Counted from the stretch's first letter, positions 17,936-28,038 are shown. The stretch: DNA of 64,000 nucleotides from Roseofilum casamattae BLCC-M143 (GCF_030068455.1 NZ_JAQOSQ010000014.1:62001-126000), one strand, 5' to 3'. Numbers and translations are program-made. The notes: a model not told the origin generated them from the letters alone.

Positions 17936-18679
17936 ATGAAATTCAACGTCAAAACTAGTTTTGCGATCGCCGCAGCTACACTCACCAGCGTACTCTCAGT
18001 TAGCGCTGCGCAAGCGTTTCCAACATTCAATCTGCGCGCCGAGCGTCCCGACTTATTCAATGAGTTTAACAGCAGAGTCAATCAAGAACGGCTGAAAATT
18101 GAAGATGAATCCGCTGGTATGTTGGAACTCGATCCCGAAACTCTCCGCTGGACTGGTGGTGCTGACTCGGTAGATGTTGCCTTTATCAATGAAGGAGCTG
18201 GATATCGCAACAAGCTATTTTTCTCAGCTAACAGCAACCCAAGCCAAATGATTTTCAATGACATTGCTTCACCTGAAAGTATCCTACCAGAAAGTAACGG
18301 CCCTCTGAGCTTAGGAGATGGAGTCAAATTAGGAACCTTCGCAGGCGAAACTTCTCTCGACTTTACCATCCAAAATCCCCACGGTCATATGTTTGGTGCT
18401 AAGTCAAACCCGGATGGCTTGCAGCACCTCATTGCCTATGAGTATTTTGATGAAGAGTATGAAGAAAATTGGGTTCTTCTCGGTTTTGAAGACCTCTGGG
18501 GCGTTCATTATAGTGAAGGCGGCCATTCCGATCGCGACTTTAATGATGTTGTCATCGCCGTTCGCGGAATGACTGGCGATGCAATGGTTCAAGTTCCCGA
18601 ACCGACAAGCACCGCAGCTATTTTCGGATTAGCAGCTCTGGGAATGACCGGTTTGCGTCGTGGCAAAAAGTCTAGCTAA
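17936..18679 (+). CDS. PEP-CTERM-anchored DUF4114 protein
   Basis: This 247-residue exported protein has a signal peptide (about 1-27, ending AQA), a mature domain with the DUF4114-like signature GHSDRDFNDVVIAV, and a PEP-CTERM sorting signal at the end: VPEPT, a hydrophobic stretch and a basic RRGKK tail. PEP-CTERM proteins are processed by an exosortase and are often tied to exopolysaccharide and cell-surface assembly. The strong ribosome binding site AAGGAG lies 9 nt upstream. The gene is monocistronic, with a hairpin terminator 23 bp downstream. Confidence 0.92.
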   Translation: MKFNVKTSFAIAAATLTSVLSVSAAQAFPTFNLRAERPDLFNEFNSRVNQERLKIEDESAGMLELDPETLRWTGGADSVDVAFINEGAGYRNKLFFSANSNPSQMIFNDIASPESILPESNGPLSLGDGVKLGTFAGETSLDFTIQNPHGHMFGAKSNPDGLQHLIAYEYFDEEYEENWVLLGFEDLWGVHYSEGGHSDRDFNDVVIAVRGMTGDAMVQVPEPTSTAAIFGLAALGMTGLRRGKKSS

Positions 18680-18701
18680 CCTGAGTTTAGTCTAACGAAA
18701 A

Positions 18702-18742
18702 AAGGAGCAATTAATGTGACTACGTACTGTTAATTGCTCCTT
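18702..18742. terminator. Bidirectional hairpin terminator
   Basis: AAGGAGCAATTAA (18702-18714) and TTAATTGCTCCTT (18730-18742) form a perfect 13-bp stem with a 15-nt loop. It lies between the convergent PEP-CTERM gene and the giant DUF4157 gene, with A-rich flank on the left and so a U tract in the minus-strand transcript. Confidence 0.75.
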
Positions 18743-18774
18743 GAAACCCGGTTTCTGGACTCATGAAATTACGA

Positions 18775-21700
18775 TTATTTTCTATCCTGTGGATCGACGC
18801 GCGCTTTCACAAAGAAAGTTTTCGGATTTCCTGTCGGCTTAATCTTCGTCTTCGTGCTGAGGATTGGTGGCGCGCCTGGAGTTTCTCCAGCCGTATTCTG
18901 TGTATTTGTCGGTCTCCGGTTTCGAGGAGGTTGCGTTTCCGTCGCATTCGATCGCGCGCGCTCCTGAGTCGGTGTCTCTCCTTCAGCTCGTTCTCCTTGC
19001 GTCTGGGTAGAACCGTTTCCACCCGGCGATGTTGAATTTGTCGATCTGGTATTCTTTCCTGAAGTGCCCTCGGTTTCCAGAGGTGGAGCAGATGGTGTGG
19101 GTGTCGGTGGTAGTTCCGCACTTCCGTCTTGTTGTTGAGCGCCCGCATCCTTATTTGGACTCACCAGTTTTGCCATTTTCTTCAGCATGGCTTGAATTTT
19201 CTTTTGCGCGACAGACTTTGGATTCCCTTGCACCAAAATCGTGTATTCATAACTCCCACCAATCTGGCTAGAACCAGTTAGTTTCACCATATCTAAGTCG
19301 AACTTGAGCACGACTTCCGGTAGTTTTTGCTCCACAATTGCAGGAGTCGGGTCTTGCTTGATAATCTGTTCGATATACCGAGCGATCAGGGTGCGGGTAA
19401 ACTCTGGAATGCCGTCAGGATTTTCGGCCATCTCGTTCATTTGCTGGTCTGGGTTGCCGAATAAATCGGGTTTTTGCACTCGGACAAAGACTTCAAGAGT
19501 GCCTTTCTTCTTACTAATATCCTTATACACATCCACATCCGTTCGCAGGTTGGACGAACTATCCATCATTTTCACCGCAGTTCCTGCCGCGACGGCTCCA
19601 ACCATAACTGCTTTTTGTTGGAAGTCGCTGCTACCTCCTTCTTCTCCAGCAGTATCGGGGACTTCTCCTTCTCCATCCCGCTGAATCACAGTTGCATTAC
19701 CCATTTGACTGAGTAATGGTGGGGGAGGTGCGCCGTCTCCTTGTCGCTGGACGAGTTGGTTGGGGAAGAATGGAGAGCGCTGGACTGCTGGTTTCTCGCC
19801 CGACTGTTGCACGACGTGGGTGAGTTCGTGAGCGAGCAAGTGACCGCCGGAGGGACTGTTGGGACGGTAGGTATTGCTGCGGAAATAGATATCCTGCCCG
19901 GTGGTAAAGGCTTTCGCATTGAGGGAGCGACTGAGGGTATCGCCTTCGGTTTTGCGGTGGATTCTGACGCCGCCAAAGTCTACGCCAAACGCTTGTTCCA
20001 TGGGTTGGCGCACGGGATTGCTGAGGGGTTCGCCTTTGCCTTGCGATCGCTGAATCCGCAGTTCTACATTATTATTCAGTGGCGCGCCCGCCAAACTACC
20101 CGGAGCCGCTTTCCTTCGTGCTTTCGTATCTTCTTGTGGCGGAACTTTTGCCGTAATTTCATATTCGATTTGGCGATCGGCTTTATCCATTAATCCCGTC
20201 CGATTTTCGAGATTAATTGAAGTCAGATCGTATTGTTTCTTGTACTTCGGTAATAGAGGTTTAAAGCGCAAGGTTGGCTGTTTATCTTTAAATTGTCGTG
20301 CCTTGCGTTCGATGTCTCGACCTAACGAAGAAAGCACGTCCGATTCGTCGATTAGTTTTGCCTCCAACACGAATTTACTGGAACTCGACTTATCGCTGAC
20401 AATCAGTTTATTTTTCTTGTCTTTCCACTTATCTTTCTTCAGTTGCACCATCGTCGTTGCATCCGACTGCCGTTGAATGCCCGGTTGAGCTTGCGTTTGC
20501 AATGCTTCCATCGGTAAGTTAGCATTACCATCCATGGGTTGACGGCGAGTAGTTTTCGACTTTTTCGGGATCTTCAGTTTCTTAATCGTCCCCGTCATGG
20601 TGTACTTGTTGCTGTATTTGCCCATCATGCCGGTTTTGACCTTGATACTTTTAATCTCAGCAAACTCTTTCCCTTTCTCCACAGAAGACTCGAGACTTTT
20701 TACACCTTTCTTCACATCTTTCGGATCTCGCCGTTGCTCGATCAGTTTTTCCCCTTGACTTTCCCCTTGGGAAATAATCTGCGTGACCTCGGTCTTTTGT
20801 TGCTTCACCTTGCGCTTATATTCATCTTTCTGTCGTTGCTTCTCTGTTTTCTTCGTGTTTTTCTTCTTCTTAGACCCAAATTTGTCTTGAAATTTCTTTT
20901 TAGCAGCATCCTTTCTCTTGTTGAAGCCTTTCTTCGCACTGTTGTATTTTTTCGCACCCCAAGCTTTGGCTTTACCAAACGCTTTCTTAAAGGGGGCTGC
21001 CACTTTATCAAACATTTTTTTCAACCGCTTGCGGAAAGGTCCGGTCACCTTCTGAATAATCTTGCGAATTTTATTGGCAATGCCACCTAAGCCAATCAAA
21101 CTTGCTAAGAATCCGAGAGCGATCGGAATTAAACCTGCCAATACCAACTCGACTGCTTTGGAGAATCCGGCAGTATCCCCTTTCGCAATCATGGATAAGC
21201 CAGACATAATGGTTTTAATCAGTTCAATAATTCGCTTATAGTTTTGCGCAAACCAAATAATAACATCAACGACCGCCTTAATAATCTTGATGATTCCGGC
21301 AGCAGGGTTCAGAATACCAATCAGCCAAGTAATCGCCGCTTTTACGACCTCGATACTGACCATGATGCTTAGTTCTTTGATGAAGATCATTTTCATCTCA
21401 TCAATAATATCAACCAGCAGATCCCAAGCCGCGATCGGTCCTTTGGTAATTACCGTATAGATTAACCGGACAATCGAGCCGGCAGCTTTACCCATACCCT
21501 CAGCAATTTCATCGATATTAGCGCCTTCAATGGCTTCCTTAATCGCATTAACAATATCGTAACCAAAGACTTCAGCCGCGATCGCCAAAATTGCATCTTT
21601 ACTGAAGCCCATAATTTGCAGGAAGATATCGAAAAATCCTTGCAGGTCAAATTTTGCCGGTAATTTAATCGGTCCGATGTTGCCAAACAACCATTCAACT

Positions 21701-24700
21701 AAACCATTGAGAAAGTGTTTTGGGAAGTTTTTCGCAAAGTTGAGAAATCCATCTTTAAGTCCGGTGAAGAGGTTGCTCATAAACCCACCCGGATCGTCGA
21801 TAATCGCATCTAAAATAGAGCCATCAACTCCAAATTTAGATAAAATCCATTTAATTGGAATTAGAAGTGCTTTCAGGATAGCTTTGAGTAAATCGCCAAT
21901 GAAGGCTAAAGCTTTCATGACTAGTCCTTGGTTGGCAGCTTTCAGGGCTTCAATGCGATCGTCAATTTCTTTTAAGCCTTGTTTATAGCTTTCCGTAATA
22001 TCGTTAACTAAATTTTCCTGATAGGCTTTAACATTATTTTCTAAATTATTAAATTGCCCTTGAATATTAGAGATTGCACCTTGCGCCAGTTGTTTCTCTT
22101 CCGGTCCCAGTTTATCGACTGCTGCTTTTAAGTTTGCTTTCCCTTCATCAATGGCAGCTTTCGCCTCTCCCATTTTCTGCTCGACATAAGGCGCGATCGC
22201 ATTTTTTCCGAGCTGCTCGTAGAGTCCGGTAACTTGTCCGAGAACGCCTTTCACGTGCTTCGTCTCGACTTTCGGCTTAAAGTTGGCATTTCCGGCGATC
22301 GACTGTCTCAAGAAATTGACATAAACTTCTCGCGCATCGCTATAAATATTATTCACTTCATCGGGCAAACCGGTAAACAGTTTCTCTTTTGCCCAGAGGA
22401 AAATATTGAAAATCTTAAAACTGGTAAATAAGAGATTAATTTTAATCCCGTGGCGATGGTAATAATAATCTTTCTGCCATCGTTTAAATGCCGCTCTTTG
22501 CACGATTTCAAAAGCCCGGCGCGCCACCCGTTTGCCCAGCTCCATTCTGCGATTGACTTCCGCATCCATTTCCGCCAAAATACCATCGACTTTTGCTTGA
22601 GACTCCGCATAAATCGCATTTAACTCTTCCGTGATTTTCAAGCGAGCTGCTTCGTTAGCTCCCTTGGTTTCTTCCTTCTTCACGGTCATGTCGGTCATGG
22701 TTTGGACGCGCTGCTGTTGCATCCCTTCCGTGGTTTGTTTCGATTTGTCTTGGTTGCGCGTTTTGGTATCTGCGATCGCCCCTTCTTCCTCTTGCCTAAA
22801 CTGTTGCGGCCCCTCTTGACTAAACTTTTGAGTGTCTTGCAACCCGCCTAACGCTTCCTTTCCACCCATATCGCCGAAGGTTTCCATATCCTTCGTTGAT
22901 ATAGTTTTACCCGTTCCCGTACCCAAGTCCATCTCATTTTTATCGACTTGCTGCGGCTCAACCTCATTTTTCCGTTGTAAAATCTGCTGCGGCGAACGAT
23001 GAATCATTGCAGCCAGAGATTTGGCTCTGATAATCTGTTGTTCGATAACCGGAGAAGGTTTGGTCTGCGCCGCTTCTTCAGCAGTTTGTTTATTAACTTT
23101 CGGCGTACCGTCTGGTGCTTCCTTGGCTTGGATAGGTTGGGGTTCGTTCATTCCCATGACCGTATCCGCCATGCGATCGGCTTCTACCTCATATTTATCT
23201 TGCGGCCCGCCAACAATTAACTGGGGTTGAAGGGGTCCAAACGTTTCCGTCAGCCCTTCCTGCTGTTCCTTTAACTTGTCTTCTACATCTTCGTTGGATG
23301 TGGCAATAGGAGCCGCTTTATCCACTTGCGGGATGGGTGGATCCATATTATTGACCTTACCCTCAATACCCTCCATCTCCTTGACAGGCTTAATATCCTC
23401 TTCTTTCGGCTCTAAAGGAAGTTGGCTGGCTTCCGGCATCCCGCCACCAGCCGCTTTCTTCGCATCGCCAACGCCTTTATCGATCGCACCTTCCGTTTCC
23501 GAACCCACGCCGCCGCCGCCTTCGACATCCTGCATGTTTTTCGGTTCTTCAATGCCCAAAGCCGCAAACAACTGCTGGACAAAGGCTTCGCGATCGAAGG
23601 TTCCCGGATCTAAACTCGAAGCATTATCCGCTTTATTCTCTTGCGCCTTCCGTCCCGGTTGGTTTTCGTCCACCACCGCATCTTGCACTTCCCCTGCTTC
23701 GTTAGTCGGATCGTCGTGCTTGGCGAACTCATCTCCCTGCTGTCCCATTTGTTGGGTTACTGCCACGAATGCCGGGTTTTGCATCGGATCGTCGGTGCTC
23801 AACTGGCCGGGAAGCACGTCGGGAACGATAACGGGCCCTTGGGTTTTGTCCGTGGTGGCATCTGCCCCCGGTTGCAGTTCGTCAGTAACGTCCTGTTCCG
23901 TCGCGTCGCCAGCGTTATCTACTACAACATCTCCCTCTTGTCCTTCTCCATTTTCGCCCTCTTTCTGCGCTCCTTCGCCTCCTTCACCCTGGGCGGGTTT
24001 CTTGCCTTTCTTCTTAGTAACATCGTCCTCAGTTTTCTTCGCTTCCTTCTTTAATTTTTTCAGATCCTTCTTTTTGTAATCGTCATCACTGAGTTTTTTG
24101 GTGTTTTCATTGACATCCTGAGTGACGCTCTTCTTGGTCTCGTCGTCGTCGCCTTCTTTCTGAATATCGGGTTTGGTGCGTACGCTCGGCTGAACGTCAG
24201 TTAAATGAACAGTTGTACGATCTTCTTCGGGTTTCAGATAGACATCAACTTCTTCATCGCCGTCTTCATTTTCATAACCGCCACGAGAAGGGCCGCCACC
24301 AAATAGGGGTTGATAGAGGGAAGTATCTCGTTTCTTCGATCGCTTACTTCCTGAGGAACGACCTGACGAACGAGAGGAGCGCCCTTTTTTCGCCCGCTGT
24401 ATGCTGTCTGCGGCGGGCTTCAGGTTCACTTCAGCGTTGTCTGTGTCGGGAGTAAACTCTCGTTCCGGTTGCGTATCGAGAACCTCTTCGGTCTCGTCGT
24501 CGGTTTGTCCTTCCGTTTGCTGCTGAATATCCGGTTTGGCGCGCACGCTGGGGCCGGTTTGTTGAATGGTATGGGTCAGTTCGTGAGCGATGAGATGTTT
24601 GCCCGTGCTGGAACTTGGGTTGTATTGCCCGGAATTGAAATAGATATCATTTTTATGGGTAAATGCCTTGGCTCCCAGGTCTTTGTTCATCTGTACGGCG

Positions 24701-27162
24701 GAGCTATCGGTATGGACGCGCACGTTACTGAAGTCGTTGTCGAAGCGCGACTCCATAAAGTTTTTCGTCGTTGGCGCTAAGCTCGAACCTCCACCTTCGG
24801 AGCTTTTAACTTTGCTTTCGACGCTGCTACTGGCGGCAAAGGAGCCGTCGCTACTTGCTTGTAAGGTTGGAGTAGGGTCATTTGTCTCTGAAGAGTGAAT
24901 TTCTGGTGATTTTACTGCTAGATGTTCTTCATCGGGTTGCAGCATCACGTCAACTTCCTTGTCATTCTCCTCTTCATGTACGTAACCGCCGTGAGAAGGA
25001 GAACCGCCAAATAGGGGTTGGTAGAGAGAGGCACTGCTTTTTTGCGATCGCCCTTTCTTCGCTCGCTGGATTGTTTTTCGGGTCGGGGGTTGACTAATCT
25101 TTGTTTCGGAAGTCGTTCCAGTCTCCCGTTTCAGAGTGATATTAACATTCTGTTCGTCCGTATTTACCGCTGGCATATCCAGCATGGGAGGTGGAGCTGG
25201 GGTAGATTCGGGAACATCTTTTTCTTTCTTTTCTTTCTCTGGCTTGAGGTGAATGGCAGGATCGGGGCTGACTCTGTTAGCGATCGCCGAATTGTTTTCC
25301 CGTTTCAGGGTAATATTAACGTTTTGCTCGTCCGTATTTACCGCTGGCATATCCAGTATTGGAGGAGGTGCTGGAGCGGCTTCGGAAGTATCTTTTTCTT
25401 TCTTCTCCTTCTCTGGCTTGAGGTTAACATCGATCGCGCTATTTTCCGCCGAATTCCGAACTGTTTCCGCCAAGGGTTTTAAGTTAACGTCGATCGCGCT
25501 ATTCTCGGCTGTCTCTTGAAACGTTTCTGCCAAGGGCTTTAAGTTAATATCGTTGCTACTTTCATCTTCTTTTGATTGGATAGCAGAAGTCGTTGAATTA
25601 TCCATTACTGCATCTGCCATGCGATCGGCTTCTTGCTCGTAAGGATCGTTGGGTGCGCCAACCACTAATTCAGGTTGAATATCGATACTTTCTTCGGTAC
25701 GCTGAATTTCACTAGCTAATGGCGATAAGTTGACATCGATCGCGCTATTTTCTGCTGAATATGCTTCGGGTAGGAGTTGTAAGTTAATATCGTTGCTACT
25801 TTCATCTTCTTTGGATTGGATAGCAGAAGTCGTGGAATTATCCATTACCGCATCTGCCATGCGATCGGCTTCTTGCTCGTAGCGATCGTTGGGCGCGCCA
25901 ACAATCAATTCCGGTTGAATTTTAACGGTATCGCCTTTGGTTCTTTGAATCTGACTGGCTAGAGGTTTCAGGTTAACATCAACCCCACTTTTTTCTTCTT
26001 TCCTCTGAATCTTGACTGCCAGCGGTTTCAGGTTAACATCAACCCCACTTTTTTTTTCTTTCCTCTGAATCTTGGCCGCTAGGGGCTTGCGAGCGATCTT
26101 AACCGATTTGGGCTTAACCGGTTTAACGCGATCGCTTAATGGTTTGAGGTCGAGATCTATGGCACTACTCGATGGTTTAGATTTAACATCTGCTGCCAGA
26201 GGTTTCAAATTAATATTGACGCCACTTTTTTGCTCCTGTCGTTGTACTTTAGCGATCGAAGGTTTGAGATTGACATCAATCCCATTGCTTTTGGTTGCGC
26301 TTTTCCGCTGGATGCGAGCTGCTATAGGTTTAAGATTAACATCAACTCCACTTTTCTCTTCTTTGCGCTGAATTTTCTGCGCTAACAGTTTGCGCGTTAA
26401 TTTAGTTTTCTTCGTCTGATTCCCTTGCGTCGATTTATGTTGTTTTAGCGAGAGAATCTTATTAGCTTTCGCTAGTTTTGGCGTTTCGGCTTTCGGCTGT
26501 ATGGGTTTCGGTTTTAGTTTTGCCCCTTTTTGCTGGATGGTATGAGTTAGCTCGTGAGCAAGCAAGTGTTTACCACTATTGGAGCTGGGATTATAATATC
26601 CAGAATTAAAGTAGATATCGTGACCGTGGGTAAAGGCTTTTGCTTGTAAATCTTGGCTCAGTTGGACAGCCGTACTATCGGTATGAATTCTAACTTTACT
26701 AAAGTCATTGCCAAATCGGTCTTCCATGAACGATCGCGTGGTTTTGGGAAGCGGTCTGCCTCCACCTTGTTTTGTTTGAATCCGCGATTCTATGGACTTG
26801 CTCGTTTTAAATGAACCATCACCTAAAGGTTGCTTTCCCTCTCCTCCTTCATTTTTCGGTTGAATATCGGCATCATTTGAGGAAGATACAGGAGCTACCG
26901 AGATTTCGCCAAAGCTATACCCGAGAGCAGATCGACCGCGAGAGTCTCTATTATGTTTTTCTTGGATAACTGTTCCTTTATTATTTTCCTTGGGAGGAGT
27001 GGGAGTAGCGAGTAAAGTTTGTAAGGCAGCAGTCTCCATACTGCTAGTCTCTAAAATAGCAGATGCTGGCTCGACGAACGATCGCGGTGGCGGAAGCGAG
27101 TTCTTTGCTGGTGCTGCGGGAGTTGAAGTCGCAGGAACTTGAGCCTTAACTTTAGTCGCCAT
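18775..27162 (-). CDS. Giant protein with three DUF4157 modules
   Basis: This 2795-residue protein has no signal peptide. DUF4157 modules, each with HELTH, sit at about 132-213 (HELTH 203-207), 788-868 (HELTH 860-864) and 2375-2460 (HELTH 2445-2449), and each has the family's FGxDFxxVRIHTD and AKAFTxGxDIYF motifs. Between the first two lies an array of degenerate 20-residue repeats (about 264-590). The segment VGxPxDxYExEADRMAD, typical of DUF4157 proteins, occurs three times. The middle contains coiled coil, then a hydrophobic helical region (about 1720-2040) followed by a very Lys-rich stretch. DUF4157 proteins associate with extracellular contractile injection systems as putative effectors or cargo. 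No structural injection-system gene is adjacent. The gene reads as one intact frame. Confidence 0.9.
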   Translation of the reverse strand: MATKVKAQVPATSTPAAPAKNSLPPPRSFVEPASAILETSSMETAALQTLLATPTPPKENNKGTVIQEKHNRDSRGRSALGYSFGEISVAPVSSSNDADIQPKNEGGEGKQPLGDGSFKTSKSIESRIQTKQGGGRPLPKTTRSFMEDRFGNDFSKVRIHTDSTAVQLSQDLQAKAFTHGHDIYFNSGYYNPSSNSGKHLLAHELTHTIQQKGAKLKPKPIQPKAETPKLAKANKILSLKQHKSTQGNQTKKTKLTRKLLAQKIQRKEEKSGVDVNLKPIAARIQRKSATKSNGIDVNLKPSIAKVQRQEQKSGVNINLKPLAADVKSKPSSSAIDLDLKPLSDRVKPVKPKSVKIARKPLAAKIQRKEKKSGVDVNLKPLAVKIQRKEEKSGVDVNLKPLASQIQRTKGDTVKIQPELIVGAPNDRYEQEADRMADAVMDNSTTSAIQSKEDESSNDINLQLLPEAYSAENSAIDVNLSPLASEIQRTEESIDIQPELVVGAPNDPYEQEADRMADAVMDNSTTSAIQSKEDESSNDINLKPLAETFQETAENSAIDVNLKPLAETVRNSAENSAIDVNLKPEKEKKEKDTSEAAPAPPPILDMPAVNTDEQNVNITLKRENNSAIANRVSPDPAIHLKPEKEKKEKDVPESTPAPPPMLDMPAVNTDEQNVNITLKRETGTTSETKISQPPTRKTIQRAKKGRSQKSSASLYQPLFGGSPSHGGYVHEEENDKEVDVMLQPDEEHLAVKSPEIHSSETNDPTPTLQASSDGSFAASSSVESKVKSSEGGGSSLAPTTKNFMESRFDNDFSNVRVHTDSSAVQMNKDLGAKAFTHKNDIYFNSGQYNPSSSTGKHLIAHELTHTIQQTGPSVRAKPDIQQQTEGQTDDETEEVLDTQPEREFTPDTDNAEVNLKPAADSIQRAKKGRSSRSSGRSSGSKRSKKRDTSLYQPLFGGGPSRGGYENEDGDEEVDVYLKPEEDRTTVHLTDVQPSVRTKPDIQKEGDDDETKKSVTQDVNENTKKLSDDDYKKKDLKKLKKEAKKTEDDVTKKKGKKPAQGEGGEGAQKEGENGEGQEGDVVVDNAGDATEQDVTDELQPGADATTDKTQGPVIVPDVLPGQLSTDDPMQNPAFVAVTQQMGQQGDEFAKHDDPTNEAGEVQDAVVDENQPGRKAQENKADNASSLDPGTFDREAFVQQLFAALGIEEPKNMQDVEGGGGVGSETEGAIDKGVGDAKKAAGGGMPEASQLPLEPKEEDIKPVKEMEGIEGKVNNMDPPIPQVDKAAPIATSNEDVEDKLKEQQEGLTETFGPLQPQLIVGGPQDKYEVEADRMADTVMGMNEPQPIQAKEAPDGTPKVNKQTAEEAAQTKPSPVIEQQIIRAKSLAAMIHRSPQQILQRKNEVEPQQVDKNEMDLGTGTGKTISTKDMETFGDMGGKEALGGLQDTQKFSQEGPQQFRQEEEGAIADTKTRNQDKSKQTTEGMQQQRVQTMTDMTVKKEETKGANEAARLKITEELNAIYAESQAKVDGILAEMDAEVNRRMELGKRVARRAFEIVQRAAFKRWQKDYYYHRHGIKINLLFTSFKIFNIFLWAKEKLFTGLPDEVNNIYSDAREVYVNFLRQSIAGNANFKPKVETKHVKGVLGQVTGLYEQLGKNAIAPYVEQKMGEAKAAIDEGKANLKAAVDKLGPEEKQLAQGAISNIQGQFNNLENNVKAYQENLVNDITESYKQGLKEIDDRIEALKAANQGLVMKALAFIGDLLKAILKALLIPIKWILSKFGVDGSILDAIIDDPGGFMSNLFTGLKDGFLNFAKNFPKHFLNGLVEWLFGNIGPIKLPAKFDLQGFFDIFLQIMGFSKDAILAIAAEVFGYDIVNAIKEAIEGANIDEIAEGMGKAAGSIVRLIYTVITKGPIAAWDLLVDIIDEMKMIFIKELSIMVSIEVVKAAITWLIGILNPAAGIIKIIKAVVDVIIWFAQNYKRIIELIKTIMSGLSMIAKGDTAGFSKAVELVLAGLIPIALGFLASLIGLGGIANKIRKIIQKVTGPFRKRLKKMFDKVAAPFKKAFGKAKAWGAKKYNSAKKGFNKRKDAAKKKFQDKFGSKKKKNTKKTEKQRQKDEYKRKVKQQKTEVTQIISQGESQGEKLIEQRRDPKDVKKGVKSLESSVEKGKEFAEIKSIKVKTGMMGKYSNKYTMTGTIKKLKIPKKSKTTRRQPMDGNANLPMEALQTQAQPGIQRQSDATTMVQLKKDKWKDKKNKLIVSDKSSSSKFVLEAKLIDESDVLSSLGRDIERKARQFKDKQPTLRFKPLLPKYKKQYDLTSINLENRTGLMDKADRQIEYEITAKVPPQEDTKARRKAAPGSLAGAPLNNNVELRIQRSQGKGEPLSNPVRQPMEQAFGVDFGGVRIHRKTEGDTLSRSLNAKAFTTGQDIYFRSNTYRPNSPSGGHLLAHELTHVVQQSGEKPAVQRSPFFPNQLVQRQGDGAPPPPLLSQMGNATVIQRDGEGEVPDTAGEEGGSSDFQQKAVMVGAVAAGTAVKMMDSSSNLRTDVDVYKDISKKKGTLEVFVRVQKPDLFGNPDQQMNEMAENPDGIPEFTRTLIARYIEQIIKQDPTPAIVEQKLPEVVLKFDLDMVKLTGSSQIGGSYEYTILVQGNPKSVAQKKIQAMLKKMAKLVSPNKDAGAQQQDGSAELPPTPTPSAPPLETEGTSGKNTRSTNSTSPGGNGSTQTQGERAEGETPTQERARSNATETQPPRNRRPTNTQNTAGETPGAPPILSTKTKIKPTGNPKTFFVKARVDPQDRK
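25543..25902 (-). repeat. 120-bp direct duplication, 240 bp apart
   Basis: Bases 25543-25662 and 25783-25902 are near-identical copies separated by exactly 240 bp in the giant DUF4157 gene. They encode two nearly identical segments containing APNDxYEQEADRMADAVM and SAIQSKEDESSNDINL. The high DNA identity points to recent in-frame duplication. Confidence 0.85.
25933..26373 (-). repeat. Tandem 60-bp (20-residue) coding repeats
   Basis: Seven consecutive units of 19-22 residues with consensus KIQRKEEKSGVDVNLKPLAA lie in the giant gene (about residues 264-410). Two neighbouring units (around 25960-26080) are nearly identical at the DNA level. Further scattered VNLKP-like copies continue to about residue 740. 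The exact multiple-of-three period shows that this is a protein repeat and not a CRISPR. Confidence 0.85.
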
Positions 27163-27303
27163 AACTAAATATAGATAGATAATTTCAATGTTAGCATAAC
27201 GATCCCGATTATCCGGAAATTCAGCAGCTTCTGATTTTCGCGATCGCTGGTAACATTTTATATTTGATAAGATACGGAGATTAAGCTCCTTAAATACCTC
27301 ATA

Positions 27304-27338
27304 ACTTCTAACCTCTGAAAAGAGGTTTCTCTAGAAGT
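27304..27338 (-). terminator. Two-level hairpin downstream of the ydcF-like gene
   Basis: An inner stem AACCTCT/AGAGGTT (27310-27316 and 27321-27327, GAAA loop) is nested inside an outer stem ACTTCTA/TAGAAGT (27304-27310 and 27332-27338). It starts 9 nt past the ydcF-like stop on the minus strand and precedes the giant gene. The T tract is poor, so it could also be a structured leader. Confidence 0.45.
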
Positions 27339-27346
27339 CGCAATTA

Positions 27347-28012
27347 TTATACTCTTCCCAGAGCGATAAAAGAGGAAGACACCATATCTTTTGCATTTTC
27401 ATTGGCTTTCAAGCGCAGTTTGTCGTACTGCGGATTTAAGGTCGCTGCTGTATGTCCGGTTAACGTCCAAAAAACCGATCGCGCCACATCCCGAGCAATT
27501 CGTATTGGGGACTCTTGTGTTGCTGGAGAAGGGACTTCAACTGGAGTAAAGGCAATACCTTGACTGCCTAAAATAATCGAGGCAATGGCTTGCGATCGCG
27601 CCATATGATAATCGGAGGTAATTAAGTAAACATGGCGAATTTGTTGCTCTTTTAGCTGACGAACTAATGTCGAAAAATTAGTCACCGTATCTACAGCTTG
27701 ATAGTCTAAATGAACTCGTTCTTCAGCAATCCCTGCCGCGCGAAAAATTTGACTGGCTTGTTGCCGTCCTAATCCAGAAGAAACCCAAATGTCTAGAGGC
27801 AGATCGTGCTGCCTGGCGAAACGTGCCGTAAACACTTCGCGATCGTGGTTTCCACCGAGCATGAGAATTGCTTCTGGAGTCGGCGCTTGTTCCCGAGCTA
27901 ATGCGGTTTGCCATTCAATCCAACTGGCTAATCCAATGCCATACAACGTCGCCAAAATCGACAGGATAGCGATCGCCTTTTTCAGATCGAATTTTAATCC
28001 ATTTAAGTTCAT
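27347..28012 (-). CDS. YdcF/SanA-like DUF218 membrane protein
   Basis: This 221-residue protein has one N-terminal TM anchor (about 12-32) and a DUF218 domain: ILMLGGN near the start of the domain, TNFSTLVRQL in the middle and VYLITSDYHMARSQAI, the conserved core. The family (YdcF, SanA, ElyC) is linked to envelope integrity and polysaccharide or lipid-carrier metabolism, although the reaction is not settled. It follows the ygiD-like gene by 26 bp on the same strand, so the two are probably co-transcribed. Confidence 0.85.
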   Translation of the reverse strand: MNLNGLKFDLKKAIAILSILATLYGIGLASWIEWQTALAREQAPTPEAILMLGGNHDREVFTARFARQHDLPLDIWVSSGLGRQQASQIFRAAGIAEERVHLDYQAVDTVTNFSTLVRQLKEQQIRHVYLITSDYHMARSQAIASIILGSQGIAFTPVEVPSPATQESPIRIARDVARSVFWTLTGHTAATLNPQYDKLRLKANENAKDMVSSSFIALGRV

Positions 28013-28038
28013 TTTTCTCTATTCCTAATGCTCTAGGG

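Noticed and set aside
23276-24079. 267-residue frame antisense to the giant gene
   Set aside because: It is a low-complexity Ser/Pro-rich shadow of the acidic and Gln/Lys-rich coding repeats, not a gene.
25933-26373. Possible CRISPR array
   Set aside because: The 60-bp period is an exact multiple of three inside an intact reading frame, the units differ by synonymous and conservative changes, and no spacer structure or cas gene is present.
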